A DNA stretch of 64,000 nt from Bacteroidia bacterium (GTDB lineage Bacteria > Bacteroidota > Bacteroidia > Bacteroidales > Azobacteroidaceae). Both the position numbers and the translations under genes were made by a program. Of this stretch, positions 50,881 through 59,555 are shown one piece after another. The stretch's first letter is position 1, and the number at the start of each line of letters is the position of its first letter. The notes under the pieces are model-generated. The model did no database searches. It was not told where the DNA came from and saw only the letters and a program-made list of their open reading frames with translations. Where the stretch lies: assembly GCA_026000155.1 (NCBI GenBank), contig BNYG01000009.1, positions 1 to 64,000 on the forward strand. The letters run 5' to 3'.

Positions 50881-51550
50881 AAACCATTTGATTACTCTTC
50901 TTTTGAATATCCATTTCACATACTCCGGCAAATTGTGGTAATGAATTTCTAATCTCTGCTATTAAGTCAATATGTATTTGCATACAAGCTATAAAACATG
51001 CAACAAACCAATTATAAATGGGATGGTCTTTAGTGATAACTTTTAAAATATCTTTAACTCCTTTATCTTCTTGCAAAATTGAATAACTACCTTCAACTCC
51101 GTCCCAATTTGGATGAACAAATTCACATAAATCATCATAAAATTTTCTTATACCTTGATATCCTTTATCCAACATATCTAATTGAGTCAGAATATTTATA
51201 GCTTTTACATCTTCATCATATCGTGTACCGAATATAATTTTCATTATTAATTCATCAAAGTTATCCGATAACAGATTAGATTCTAATGATTTTCTAATAC
51301 TCAAAACAACTCTATTAAGGACAGCAATGTTCTCAAAAGCAGCTCTAATAAGAGCAACTGATGGAAGTATATGATTTTTCTTTATGAGTAAATTTACGGA
51401 TTCACAACAATCTAACATTCTACAATTCATTAGTTCTGAAAGCAAATGTACTTTATATGGAATTTTAGCAACATCAGAATATTGTCCATAAGAAACACTC
51501 TTTACATTCAATTTTTTAATTTCACAAATTAGTTTTTTTATATCCTTCAT
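50879..51550 (-). CDS. Hypothetical protein, mostly helical
   Basis: 223 residues, no signal peptide. Begins MKDIKKLICEIKKLNVKSVSYG and includes ILPSVALIRAAFENIAVLNRVVLS, FYDDLCEFVHPNWDGVEGSYS and WFVACFIACMQIHIDLIAEIRNSL. The helical make-up with an Arg-x-x-x-Glu and a Glu-Phe-Val-His-Pro motif recalls small AbiV or HEPN-like proteins, but I cannot assign a family. The gene is isolated between the tRNA and a lipoprotein gene. Confidence 0.7.
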   Translation of the reverse strand: MKDIKKLICEIKKLNVKSVSYGQYSDVAKIPYKVHLLSELMNCRMLDCCESVNLLIKKNHILPSVALIRAAFENIAVLNRVVLSIRKSLESNLLSDNFDELIMKIIFGTRYDEDVKAINILTQLDMLDKGYQGIRKFYDDLCEFVHPNWDGVEGSYSILQEDKGVKDILKVITKDHPIYNWFVACFIACMQIHIDLIAEIRNSLPQFAGVCEMDIQKKSNQMV

Positions 51551-51591
51551 ATTATACTATTTTTCGATGTGCATATTTTATTGATAAAATT

Positions 51592-52911
51592 TTACACGGT
51601 TACAATTACTTCAAATGTTTCCGGTATTTCATAAATCTTTTCCGTTTCTTGTATGTGTATAATATCGGAAGGAATAACATCTACTGATTCTAAATTCTTG
51701 TCCTCAGTTACTACATAAACAATATAATCGCCTGGCAATAGTTTTTGAAAAACAAAAACACCATTTGCTCCGGCACGAATATCATCGAAAGGACTCTCTT
51801 CCCCTGCTTTACAAATATACGCGCGGACACCTACACCCGGACCTTCTGCATGCCAACTGCCATTGTGATAATAATTCGCATGGATTATCCCTTTAATCAT
51901 TGTTGTTCCGTATGCCTTACCGGAATGGATATACATCGGAGGAACAACATTAAGTCCGGCACCTACTATTACATTTTGGATTTCAGAATGCTGCTGCCCA
52001 CCAACCAATTCAGAAAGGGCATATACGGCGTAACTACCTTCTCGTAAATGATGGAAACAATAATAACCATCCAAACCTGCATTTGTATCATCAACTACGT
52101 TTAATTCATCTCCTAATGCGATATAGACTTTCTTACCCAAAGCGGGAATAGTATCTGATTTAAAAACAAAACTATCATCCGTATGAACAATGTTATAAAG
52201 ATAGCCTTCCAAAGATCCCTCTAAAAAAGAAGAGGCAGCCTGGACTATTATGATTTTCACATCCTTGCCAATATCGCTTTTCAACACCAAAGTACATTCT
52301 CTCGGTGTTAATTCAGGATTATTACCTATTGCATTAATTATTATAGAATTGTACGGAGCAGTCTCGTCAGGACGACTATAAGCAACAGTACACCACACTT
52401 TATCTTCTTCAAACGACCACGAAAACGGGAATAGTGTAGCATTGCTAAATTCAATGGTTTGCACTTCTGTTCCAGTGAGTGTAATCATTTCAGTTTTTGG
52501 TTTCATTTCTTTTTCTGATCCGATGAAAGGATGTTGAAATTTCACAATAACCCTAACACCAAGATCATCATAAGTACTGACATAGAGTCGCCAATAAGTT
52601 TTCTTCGATGGCGAGTAGGCAATATAACCATGTCCTTGTACAGCAGCAAGCTTATTGACCCATCCTGTTTTGGGAATATTGGCCACTGCCGATAATCCCT
52701 GTACTTTTCCGAGTGTAACAAATAGTGCACCTGTAAAATTACCATCCACAATAGAAATAGTATTATCTATCTTTTCAGACGAGTTCACCATATCCAACGT
52801 AATCGTTCCCTTTGGATCCTGCGCAGTATTATTAAGATCGTCAATTTCTTTGGAACAACCAATTATAAGCACCACCGTCAAGCAGCATAAAAATATCAAA
52901 CTTCTCTTCAT
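51592..52911 (-). CDS. Lipoprotein with beta-sandwich (SpaA/CNA-B-like) repeats
   Basis: 439 residues. Lipobox VLIIGC, Cys19. The N-terminal half has beta-rich parts like those of surface lipoproteins (WRLYVSTYDDLGVRVIVKFQHPF, CTLVLKSDIGKDVKIIIVQAAS, where the last is similar to BACON-type ends). The C-terminal half has two carboxypeptidase-regulatory or SpaA-like units (GLDGYYCFHHLREGSYAVYAL and GANGVFVFQKLLPGDYIVYVV). Probably exposed on the cell surface or in the periplasm. Function unknown. Confidence 0.82.
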   Translation of the reverse strand: MKRSLIFLCCLTVVLIIGCSKEIDDLNNTAQDPKGTITLDMVNSSEKIDNTISIVDGNFTGALFVTLGKVQGLSAVANIPKTGWVNKLAAVQGHGYIAYSPSKKTYWRLYVSTYDDLGVRVIVKFQHPFIGSEKEMKPKTEMITLTGTEVQTIEFSNATLFPFSWSFEEDKVWCTVAYSRPDETAPYNSIIINAIGNNPELTPRECTLVLKSDIGKDVKIIIVQAASSFLEGSLEGYLYNIVHTDDSFVFKSDTIPALGKKVYIALGDELNVVDDTNAGLDGYYCFHHLREGSYAVYALSELVGGQQHSEIQNVIVGAGLNVVPPMYIHSGKAYGTTMIKGIIHANYYHNGSWHAEGPGVGVRAYICKAGEESPFDDIRAGANGVFVFQKLLPGDYIVYVVTEDKNLESVDVIPSDIIHIQETEKIYEIPETFEVIVTV

Positions 52912-53106
52912 CTGTTTAAGTATTTATGTCACAAAAGTAATAAATATTTGATAAACATGATTGATTTACAGCTTTACTCCTTTGCTATTAAATTCGGCAT
53001 CTTGCTTGGTTTATATGAATACAGATTGACTTCTGATATTCTATCAATATTTTTGGATGTGGGCGTTATTTTCAGCATAGCAAATGATTGCAATTTATTA
53101 AAATTT

Positions 53107-53218
53107 ATACCGCCATTTATACCGCCATTTATACCGCCATTTTTATTTTTATTTTCATGTATCTATTTGATATAAATGTAATTGAGAAATATTTATACCG
53201 CCATTTACACTGCCATTT
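53107..53218. repeat. Short tandem repeat ATACCGCCATTT
   Basis: Three perfect 12-base units at 53107-53142 and two further units (one changed to ACACTGCCATTT) at 53195-53218. They lie just beyond the stop of the broken AlbA_2-type gene at 53222. The repeat could expand or shrink by slippage; no function is seen. Confidence 0.75.
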
Positions 53219-53221
53219 TTA

Positions 53222-54554
53222 TTATTGATTACTATCAATAATTTGATAACCACCCGTTTTAAGAGAACCAACATATTCTACGAAACCGGTTTCTTTCAGA
53301 TTCTTTAAATAGCGCTCAATAGTACGTGGAGACTTATCCATTAAATCTATTATATCAGTGGCTTTAATTCCTTGATTCTCTTTAATGATTGTATAAATTT
53401 TCTTTTCAATTTCAGATAAATCATCAAAATTAACAGTATTGCCATCCCACGGATTAGAAAAATCGGCCGAAATCTTTTCGATAGGCTTCTCTTTTATAAT
53501 CACACCAAATACACCCAACGTTTTCAAATCAAATTTTGCCGGCTCGTTGCCATTATTTTTCAAATCCAATTGAGCGGTTTCAATTCCTCTGTTGAAGCGG
53601 TTTACAAAACCCATTACTCGCATGGATTCAGCTATTACCAAATTGCGATAATCGCTAACATTCGGAAAGTTTTCGGGTCTGGCATTTCCATACAACCCAC
53701 CCGGATTGACAATTTCTACTCGGTCTGAATATTGGTAAGACTTTATAGGTGAAGTGATTTCGTATGAGCGGTGCATAAGCGAATTCATTAAAAACTCCCT
53801 GATAGCCGTATCTGAATAGTTATAAACATCGTCTTCCGTAAGTGAGGAAACAGGTATCGGGCGCTTTCTGTACGTACGCCACCGGAAAGAAATATCGAAC
53901 GTTGTTTCCAAACATCAAAATTCCGGCATTAGTTGGACAATCGTGTACCAAATCATAAAAGCGCAAAGAAGCTAATTGAAGTTTTATATCTCGATGGTCT
54001 TTTGTAAGTGTTTCTTCACTAATGGCTTTCGGCAAATAAACCATTTTGAAGAGATTGATATTCAAATCTTCAATTGTAGAGCCAAAGCAGGGTTGTTCGT
54101 CAAATGTTTTCGCATTGGACGTTCTTTTTTCTGTCAACATCCGTTCTTCCACCTCATTGGCAATGGCTCGTCTTGGACCAACCCTTATCCAAATATTGCC
54201 TTTGTATCGAACAGGCGGAAAGTGTGCCGGAGTTACTTCAACAACAATTACATCGCCTTTATCCAGCGCAATTTTATGAACCGTCATGGCCGGTTGAGGC
54301 AAAACATTTCCATCGGAACGAATGGCCGCAATATTTTTCAATAATTTGTCTGTAGCTTTTAACCCAGATAATTCACCGGTCTTGTCATGCACACCAATGA
54401 GCAAGTATCCCTGCTTTTTATGGTTAGCCATATCGTTGGAAAACGCACAAATTGCCTCACCGAATTTATTCGTGTCATCTGTGGATATTGTTCGTTCGAC
54501 CCAATCGCTTTCTATGTCTGCCATTAATTCTGACAGTTCGTCTTTCGATATCAT
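53222..54554 (-). pseudogene. AlbA_2/Schlafen-type ATP-binding regulator, frameshifted
   Basis: Two overlapping frames together make one gene. The first (54554-53820) holds the AlbA_2 domain (DWVERTISTDDTNKFGEAICAFSNDMANHKKQGYLLIGV, WIRVGPRRAIANEVEERML) up to LMFGNNVRYFFPVAYVQ. The second (53911-53222) continues with the HATPase-like part (FLMNSLMHRSYEITSPIKSYQYSDRVEIVNPGGLYG) and a winged helix (IKATDIIDLMDKSPRTIERYLKNLKE). About 60 residues expected between YVQ and the second part are missing, so a deletion with frame change near 53880 has broken it. Confidence 0.85.
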
Positions 54555-54569
54555 AAATTATGTTTTTTG

Positions 54570-54577
54570 CAAATGTA
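54570..54577 (-). promoter_or_regulatory. -7 element of the AlbA_2-type gene
   Basis: Minus-strand TACATTTG, 16 bases before the ATG at 54554. No matching -33 box at the right distance. Confidence 0.4.
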
Positions 54578-54615
54578 CTAAATTATGCCCAAAATTTGTC
54601 AGATTCTTTTCATTT

Positions 54616-55596
54616 CTACTGAACCGGATGCGGATAATGCTGCAAAAATGTCACTACTCGTTTCGCCAAATCCACAATATCGTCTTTTCTCGCCAATTGC
54701 TTAATCCAATGTTGTGGAATATTCTCAAAACCATAAAGCAGTCCGGCAAGTCCGCCGGTTACGGCGCCTGTTGTGTCGGTATCTTCGCCCAGATTAACCG
54801 CTTTCAACACGGACTCTTTGTAATTGTCGGTAGTCAGCAAACACCAAATACTTGCTTCGAGCGTATGCAACACGTACTCGCTGCTGCTTATTTCGTTTTC
54901 CGGCAATTCGTGAATATTTCCTTTTAACAAGTGGTCAAATAAGGCTATTTCTTTTGGATTGATGGAAATAGAAATCAGGTAATTGATAATTTCTGTTTGT
55001 AAGTTTTTATAAATCAACCATTTATTTTTTCCTTCAAAAAGTTGCCGGGCAAATTCAAGATAGTAGAAACAGGCAATAACCGAACGGATGTGCCGGTGCG
55101 TACTGGAAGAAACTTACCGGGTTATTTCAAAACGTTCGTCCTGTGTTTTGTCTAAAAGATAAAACAGCAAAGGCGCAATGTGCATGAGCGAGCCATTGCC
55201 ATTATCCGTTTCCTCACAACCGCCTGCCAATTCGGGTTTTGTTCCGTTAGAAATCCGATATATGGCATCTTTTGTGGAATTTCCGATATCAAAAACCTCT
55301 CCATAAGGTGTCCAATAACCTTCCCGATACCATTTTACAAAATTTTGCCCGATTTTATTCAGGTTAAAATCCTGTGTCAATGCTTCTGCCAAACAAAATG
55401 TCAGTGAACTATCGTCCGACCAAGTACCCGACGGCTGATTATACGTTCCGTAACCTATCATATCGCTTATCGGATTCTGCCTCATTTCCTGCCGGCTTTT
55501 AAATTCAACCGGAACACCCAGCGCATCGCCAACGGCTACGCCAAAAAGGACTAATTTTATTTTGTCCGTATAGTTTATTGCTTTTTCTATGCTCAT
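54616..55596 (-). pseudogene. ADP-ribosylglycohydrolase (DraG family) interrupted by one stop codon
   Basis: The N-terminal part (55596-55117) has VLFGVAVGDALGVPVEF, YGTYNQPSGTWSDDSSLTFCLAEAL and NGNGSLMHIAPLLF, the metal-binding motifs of the family. A TAA at 55114-55116 follows FEITR, then the same frame goes on (VSSSTHRHIRSVIACFYYLEFARQLFEG) into ASIWCLLTTDNYKESVLKAVNLGEDTDTTGAVTGGLAGLLYG, the second metal site. A single CAA to TAA change explains it. The enzyme would remove ADP-ribose from proteins or nucleic acid. It overlaps the MBL gene by four bases. Confidence 0.9.
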
Positions 55597-56999
55597 ACTT
55601 TCTTGAGTATTGCAAAAAAATTCATTCTTCTTTTAAAATTGTCCTTCCTCTTTTTCTCATACTCCTCAGCAAGCTCTTTCCCTTCGTCCTTGTATTTTAT
55701 TGTGTTGATTTTTATCTCTATATCTTGTATAACTGTTGATTCCGTAACAATTTTCAATTTCAATGCTTCCGTTATATTCAATTTTCCGAAATGGTTGGCG
55801 TGTTCACTGTGAATCGGAATGATAGCTGTAGTTGGATTGACGAGATTGCATACATCCGTCAAAGCTTCTGCCGATGCGTGACCGCTGGTATGTATTTTTT
55901 CTATCGCAGGAAAACGTTCGACAAATTTCAAATAATCGTCTTTTACATGTTTGGCATTATCGGGATTAACATATTCCGGCCACATCGAATAAATCAAAAC
56001 CGTTTCTTGGCTGTCGAGTTGCGGAAGAAGAGCATCCAACCACTGATTGAACTTCTTTGTTGCCCGAACTAACATGCAAAAACCCCGGTCTTTCATCCAG
56101 TCAATAAGTTTAGTGTTGTTCGGAGAATGGATTGGATATTGCAATGAGTACACTTTATCAAAATTGAACAAATCGGTTTTTGTTCCTGCCGTTTCTGTAA
56201 ATATGTTTAATACATCCTGTTGAAAAATATCACAAACAAAGGGTCGCTTTTCAAAGTGGTTATGGGCGCTGTGAAAAGTGGCTAAGCGTTCCAAATCGGT
56301 AGAAGAACACATCACAAAAACGTTTTTGTAGCGTTTCATCACTTCTATGACTTTCTTTCTCAATTCTTTTTCATGTTGCACCCGTTCGTCTAAGCGCGAC
56401 AGCATCGTTCCCTCGGAAATAAGAATATCGACTTTCTCTTTGATGATGTATTTTTCAATGGTTGGCAATAAGCCTTTTCCCAAATAGCCATGGTCGCGAA
56501 AATCGCCGGTATGCAATATTCTTTTCCCTTCTGCTTCAATCAAAAACATAAAAGAATCGCAGGCGGAGTGGCTCACAAAGAAGGGCGTTATTGTAAATCC
56601 CTCTATATCGGTAATCTGTTGCGCCGGAACAAAAGTTCGCATCTTTTCCAATTTGGAAAGTTCCCGTTCGGAAAGTTCCTCGCGACCGTGTATGCGGCTC
56701 AATTGTTTGTGTTTACAGATTGCCACTTGCTTTGCCGTAGCGCCGATGTATTGCGGAATAGCATCCGGCACATAATGAAAAAGCCCTATATGGTCGCCAT
56801 GATAATGGGTATAGAAAATGGCTTCTATTCCATTGGTCAGCATTTCAATAGCTGGCGAATTAGCCAGATTATCCTCCACAATGCCTTTGTTGTCGGGCAG
56901 ATTTTGTCCCAAATCAATGAGAATGCGTTTATTGGCGGTTGCAATTTCTGTGATGCAACCGCCGATTTGGTTGATTCCGCGGTGGATGGTGATTTTCAT
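55593..56999 (-). CDS. RNase J-like metallo-beta-lactamase-fold hydrolase
   Basis: 468 residues. The metal motif is THYHGDHIG, with later ligands in FVSHSACDSFMF and LHTGDFRDHG, and the beta-CASP-like region includes SGHASAEALTDVCNLVNPTTAIIPIHSEHANHF. That layout is that of RNase J-type and other beta-CASP nucleases, though it is shorter than RNase J (about 550) and has a Lys-rich tail in place of the RNase J C-terminal domain. Coupled by ATGA overlaps to genes on both sides, so it is part of the small operon. Substrate unknown. Confidence 0.85.
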   Translation of the reverse strand: MKITIHRGINQIGGCITEIATANKRILIDLGQNLPDNKGIVEDNLANSPAIEMLTNGIEAIFYTHYHGDHIGLFHYVPDAIPQYIGATAKQVAICKHKQLSRIHGREELSERELSKLEKMRTFVPAQQITDIEGFTITPFFVSHSACDSFMFLIEAEGKRILHTGDFRDHGYLGKGLLPTIEKYIIKEKVDILISEGTMLSRLDERVQHEKELRKKVIEVMKRYKNVFVMCSSTDLERLATFHSAHNHFEKRPFVCDIFQQDVLNIFTETAGTKTDLFNFDKVYSLQYPIHSPNNTKLIDWMKDRGFCMLVRATKKFNQWLDALLPQLDSQETVLIYSMWPEYVNPDNAKHVKDDYLKFVERFPAIEKIHTSGHASAEALTDVCNLVNPTTAIIPIHSEHANHFGKLNITEALKLKIVTESTVIQDIEIKINTIKYKDEGKELAEEYEKKRKDNFKRRMNFFAILKKV

Positions 57000-57907
57000 T
57001 CATTCATTAATTTACGTGTTCCTTGCTCCAATTTAATAATTCTAATTGGCTCCTTTACTTTCTTATATTCAATATGGAATTTGTCATCTTGGTCTTTGCG
57101 AGAATTTTTATCATCGTACGAATACGCAAACATAAATTCTGGGATTGATTCTGTAATTTTCAAATTCTTATCTATCAATCCAAATTCTTGTTTTTGCGCT
57201 AAAATTTTTACCATTTCTGTCACAAATGGTGCGGGTTTTCTCCCAATAGATTCTCTATAGCAATCCCAATGTTCTTTTAGTCCAGATGTGCCTTCTAAAG
57301 CTCCTATCCCTTTTTTAAGTTCAATGACACAAAGTTTTCCGTCTTTGTTTACTGCTATTATGTCAAATTTAGGCTTCTTGGGCTTTTCCTTGTCTTTTGG
57401 AGTATATATACAACAGAATTCACTTAATGTACTTACTTGATATTCTAAATCAATTATGGTATAGTCCGATTCTCCATACCTATTTCCCAAAGATAGGATA
57501 TGTTGTTCCATTCTTTCTGGTTTGGGATGGTTATCATACCATTTATCCATAACCCTTTTTGCCTCATCAAAATAGCCTGCATAGTCATTATTTTTAAATT
57601 TAGCTATCAAATCGTCACGTTTTGTCTTGAGTTCTGCTAATTCTTTTTCATCACTTTTTACCTTTTTTTTAGGTTCTGTGCCTAAATAAAAATAAAACAT
57701 ATCAAAATCAAGGCTATTTTCGCTGTTTACTTTAACAATATTACCACCGTTATAGTAGATATTCAAATAATTCTCACGTATTTGAACATCTAAAGTGTCA
57801 TCGTAACTAATAGCATCAAGCATTTTTTTCAAATTCCCCTCATTTAATGACTTAAAAAATTTCTCATCATGAATTCCTCTACCAAGATACTTTTTACTTT
57901 TCCCCAT
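56996..57907 (-). CDS. PD-(D/E)XK nuclease-like protein
   Basis: 303 residues. The core of a PD-(D/E)XK fold is seen at about 185-215: FDIIAVNKDGKLCVIELKKG, with the Asp, then Glu-Leu-Lys. An earlier acidic residue in YTIIDLEYQV may complete the site. The N-terminal 100 residues are charged and of unknown fold. It overlaps the MBL gene. Restriction-like domains in such operons often belong to defence or repair systems, but no partner such as a helicase is present. Confidence 0.7.
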   Translation of the reverse strand: MGKSKKYLGRGIHDEKFFKSLNEGNLKKMLDAISYDDTLDVQIRENYLNIYYNGGNIVKVNSENSLDFDMFYFYLGTEPKKKVKSDEKELAELKTKRDDLIAKFKNNDYAGYFDEAKRVMDKWYDNHPKPERMEQHILSLGNRYGESDYTIIDLEYQVSTLSEFCCIYTPKDKEKPKKPKFDIIAVNKDGKLCVIELKKGIGALEGTSGLKEHWDCYRESIGRKPAPFVTEMVKILAQKQEFGLIDKNLKITESIPEFMFAYSYDDKNSRKDQDDKFHIEYKKVKEPIRIIKLEQGTRKLMNE

Positions 57908-57938
57908 TTTTTCTATTTTTTAACTGCTTAATAAATTT

Positions 57939-58373
57939 CTAATTAACACCAAAGGTAATACTTTTTTGCAAGCTATTTTTAACATCATTTTCCCTATCCA
58001 TCCGCACTTTCAAATCCAAAAACGCATCCATATCGTTTTCATAACTCACTTTATTCTCGCCTATACTTTCCCCGATTTGAATGATTTCCATTCCTAAACT
58101 AAAAAAGTTTTTGGCGGATTGCAGTTGTCCGTTATCAAGGCTTGCCTGACACAGCAGACCGACCAAATAAAGATTGGCATAACCGGCATCCGAGTATTTG
58201 GCAAAGGTCAAGGCATCGTTGCCGACAGCCAAAGCATCTTCTATTTGTTCGTTCCCGGCAAATTCAATCGCTTGCTCAAACAAGACTTCTACAATTCGGC
58301 TGAATAATTTGCCGTGTTGTTGAACAATAGATTGTCTGAATGTGCTGTAATCCATACTACAAGCGATTGTCAC
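57939..58373 (-). CDS. Helical-repeat (TPR-like) protein
   Basis: 144 residues from a GTG at 58373 that overlaps the SLOG stop in GTGA; an ATG at 58355 is an alternative. Helix pairs typical of TPR-like folds (FEQAIEFAGNEQIEDALAVGNDALTFAKYSDAGYANLYLVGLLCQASLDNGQLQSAKNFFSLGMEII). No enzyme motif. It may be an adaptor between the operon's proteins. Confidence 0.75.
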   Translation of the reverse strand: MTIACSMDYSTFRQSIVQQHGKLFSRIVEVLFEQAIEFAGNEQIEDALAVGNDALTFAKYSDAGYANLYLVGLLCQASLDNGQLQSAKNFFSLGMEIIQIGESIGENKVSYENDMDAFLDLKVRMDRENDVKNSLQKSITFGVN

Positions 58374-58717
58374 ACTTCAAAAACCTTTACAATTTTCCCT
58401 TTTTCGGTCGCTTTCCGAATCGTATCCCGCGTCCCCTTGCTGTCTTTCGTGGGGAAGGCAAACACCATATCGGCATTTTCAACAATCGAAGTATTTCGCA
58501 TCAGTCCGGCGCCCTTCCCATACTTTTTCCAATCGGGCAAAAATTCTAAAAGCGGGATTTTGTACTTTTCGGCAAACTTTTTTGCCAAGGTGTCAGCGCC
58601 TTTTGCCCCGCCCGACACCACTTTTTCGATTTTCTCAACACTCACACGTTTTAGTACTTCCTGCTCCACTTTTTCCAAATCGGTAAAGTCGCGTGAGCCT
58701 ACAATTGCAATTCGCAT
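58370..58717 (-). CDS. SLOG-family nucleotide-binding protein (YspA/DprA-related)
   Basis: 115 residues of Rossmann-like fold: MRIAIVGSRDFTDLEKVEQEVLKRV, VVSGGAKGADTLAKKFAEKYKIPLLEFLPDWKKYGKGAGLMRNTSIVENADMVFAF. The GS-R and SGGAKGAD motifs form the ligand pocket of SLOG domains, which bind nucleotide-derived molecules. First gene of a five-gene operon with an ADP-ribosylglycohydrolase. A role as sensor of an ADP-ribose-type signal is an inference. Confidence 0.88.
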   Translation of the reverse strand: MRIAIVGSRDFTDLEKVEQEVLKRVSVEKIEKVVSGGAKGADTLAKKFAEKYKIPLLEFLPDWKKYGKGAGLMRNTSIVENADMVFAFPTKDSKGTRDTIRKATEKGKIVKVFEV

Positions 58718-58743
58718 ATTTCAAAGATTTAATAATTATGCGA

Positions 58744-58751
58744 CAAAAGTA
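58744..58751 (-). promoter_or_regulatory. -7 element of the SLOG operon
   Basis: Minus-strand TACTTTTG, 27 bases before the ATG at 58717. The -33 box is not at the standard spacing. Confidence 0.45.
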
Positions 58752-58832
58752 GGTGGCGACTATACCAAATAGTTGCATATTAAAAATTTATTTATAATTA
58801 TTTTTTGCTATTCGGGACATTTTTACCCGTAT

Positions 58833-58863
58833 TTTGTTTTGAAAAGCAAAATACGTATCTTTG
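58833..58863 (+). promoter_or_regulatory. Promoter of the PIN-type pair
   Basis: TTTG at 58833-58836 and TATCTTTG at 58856-58863, 19 bases apart; ATG at 58890. Confidence 0.7.
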
Positions 58864-58889
58864 TAATTGTTAAATAAAATCATTTGGCA

Positions 58890-59321
58890 ATGTATAGAAT
58901 TTATTTGGATAATTGCTGTTTCAATCGCCCGTATGATGACCAAGTTCAGCAACGAATCATATTTGAAACGCAAGCCAAACTTTATATTCAAGAGCAAGTT
59001 TTGAATAAGGATATAGAGTTGGTTTGGTCGTACATTTTAGCGTTTGAAAACAGCCGTAATTTATCCGAGGCTATTCGCAATACAATAGCCAAATGGGAAA
59101 GTTTAAGTGTTTTGTTTGTCGGCAAAACGGATGAAATTGTTGAAACAGCAAAAAATATTATGTCCACAGGCATACAAGCGGCAGATGCCTTGCATGTTGC
59201 TTGTGCTATTGCAGGCGGTTGTCAGTATTTTATTTCGGTTGACAAAAGATTGCTGAAATATAGCGACAGTCGAATAAAACTTTGTAATCCAATAGAATTC
59301 TTTAATATAATAACAGAATAA
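58890..59321 (+). CDS. PIN-domain nuclease, probable toxin
   Basis: 143 residues from the ATG at 58890. YRIYLDNCCFNRPYDDQVQQRI is the first acidic motif of a PIN subgroup with a Cys-Cys-Phe-Asn sequence, QAADALHVACAIAGGCQYFISVDKRLL carries the later acidic residues. It is followed after two bases by a small gene, so the toxin comes first in this pair. Confidence 0.85.
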   Translation: MYRIYLDNCCFNRPYDDQVQQRIIFETQAKLYIQEQVLNKDIELVWSYILAFENSRNLSEAIRNTIAKWESLSVLFVGKTDEIVETAKNIMSTGIQAADALHVACAIAGGCQYFISVDKRLLKYSDSRIKLCNPIEFFNIITE

Positions 59322-59323
59322 TT

Positions 59324-59530
59324 ATGAGCAATGCAACACTTTTAGATAAAGGGATGAAATGTCTTTCCAACGAGTTGGGACTTGTAGATGCCGAAAAATT
59401 TATTTTTTTGCTGCTCAGTCAACCGTTTGATTATACTAATTGGCGCAAAAACAATCTGTTTTCGGATATGAGCGTTGATGAAATAAGCGACGCCGCTGAC
59501 AAGTATTGTATGCAAGCTCACAAATCGTAA
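59324..59530 (+). CDS. Small partner of the PIN protein, possible antitoxin
   Basis: 68 residues, helical: ATLLDKGMKCLSNELGLVDAEKFIFLLLSQPFDYTNWRKNNLF, then EISDAADKYCM. Starts two bases after the PIN gene. No DNA-binding domain is evident, but the length and position fit an antitoxin. Confidence 0.7.
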   Translation: MSNATLLDKGMKCLSNELGLVDAEKFIFLLLSQPFDYTNWRKNNLFSDMSVDEISDAADKYCMQAHKS

Positions 59531-59555
59531 GGTTTTATAGGGCCAACAGATATCG

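Noticed and set aside
54616-55596. Stop-codon reassignment (TAA read as Gln) in the ADP-ribosylglycohydrolase
   Set aside because: All other genes in the window end normally at TAA; a point mutation is simpler.
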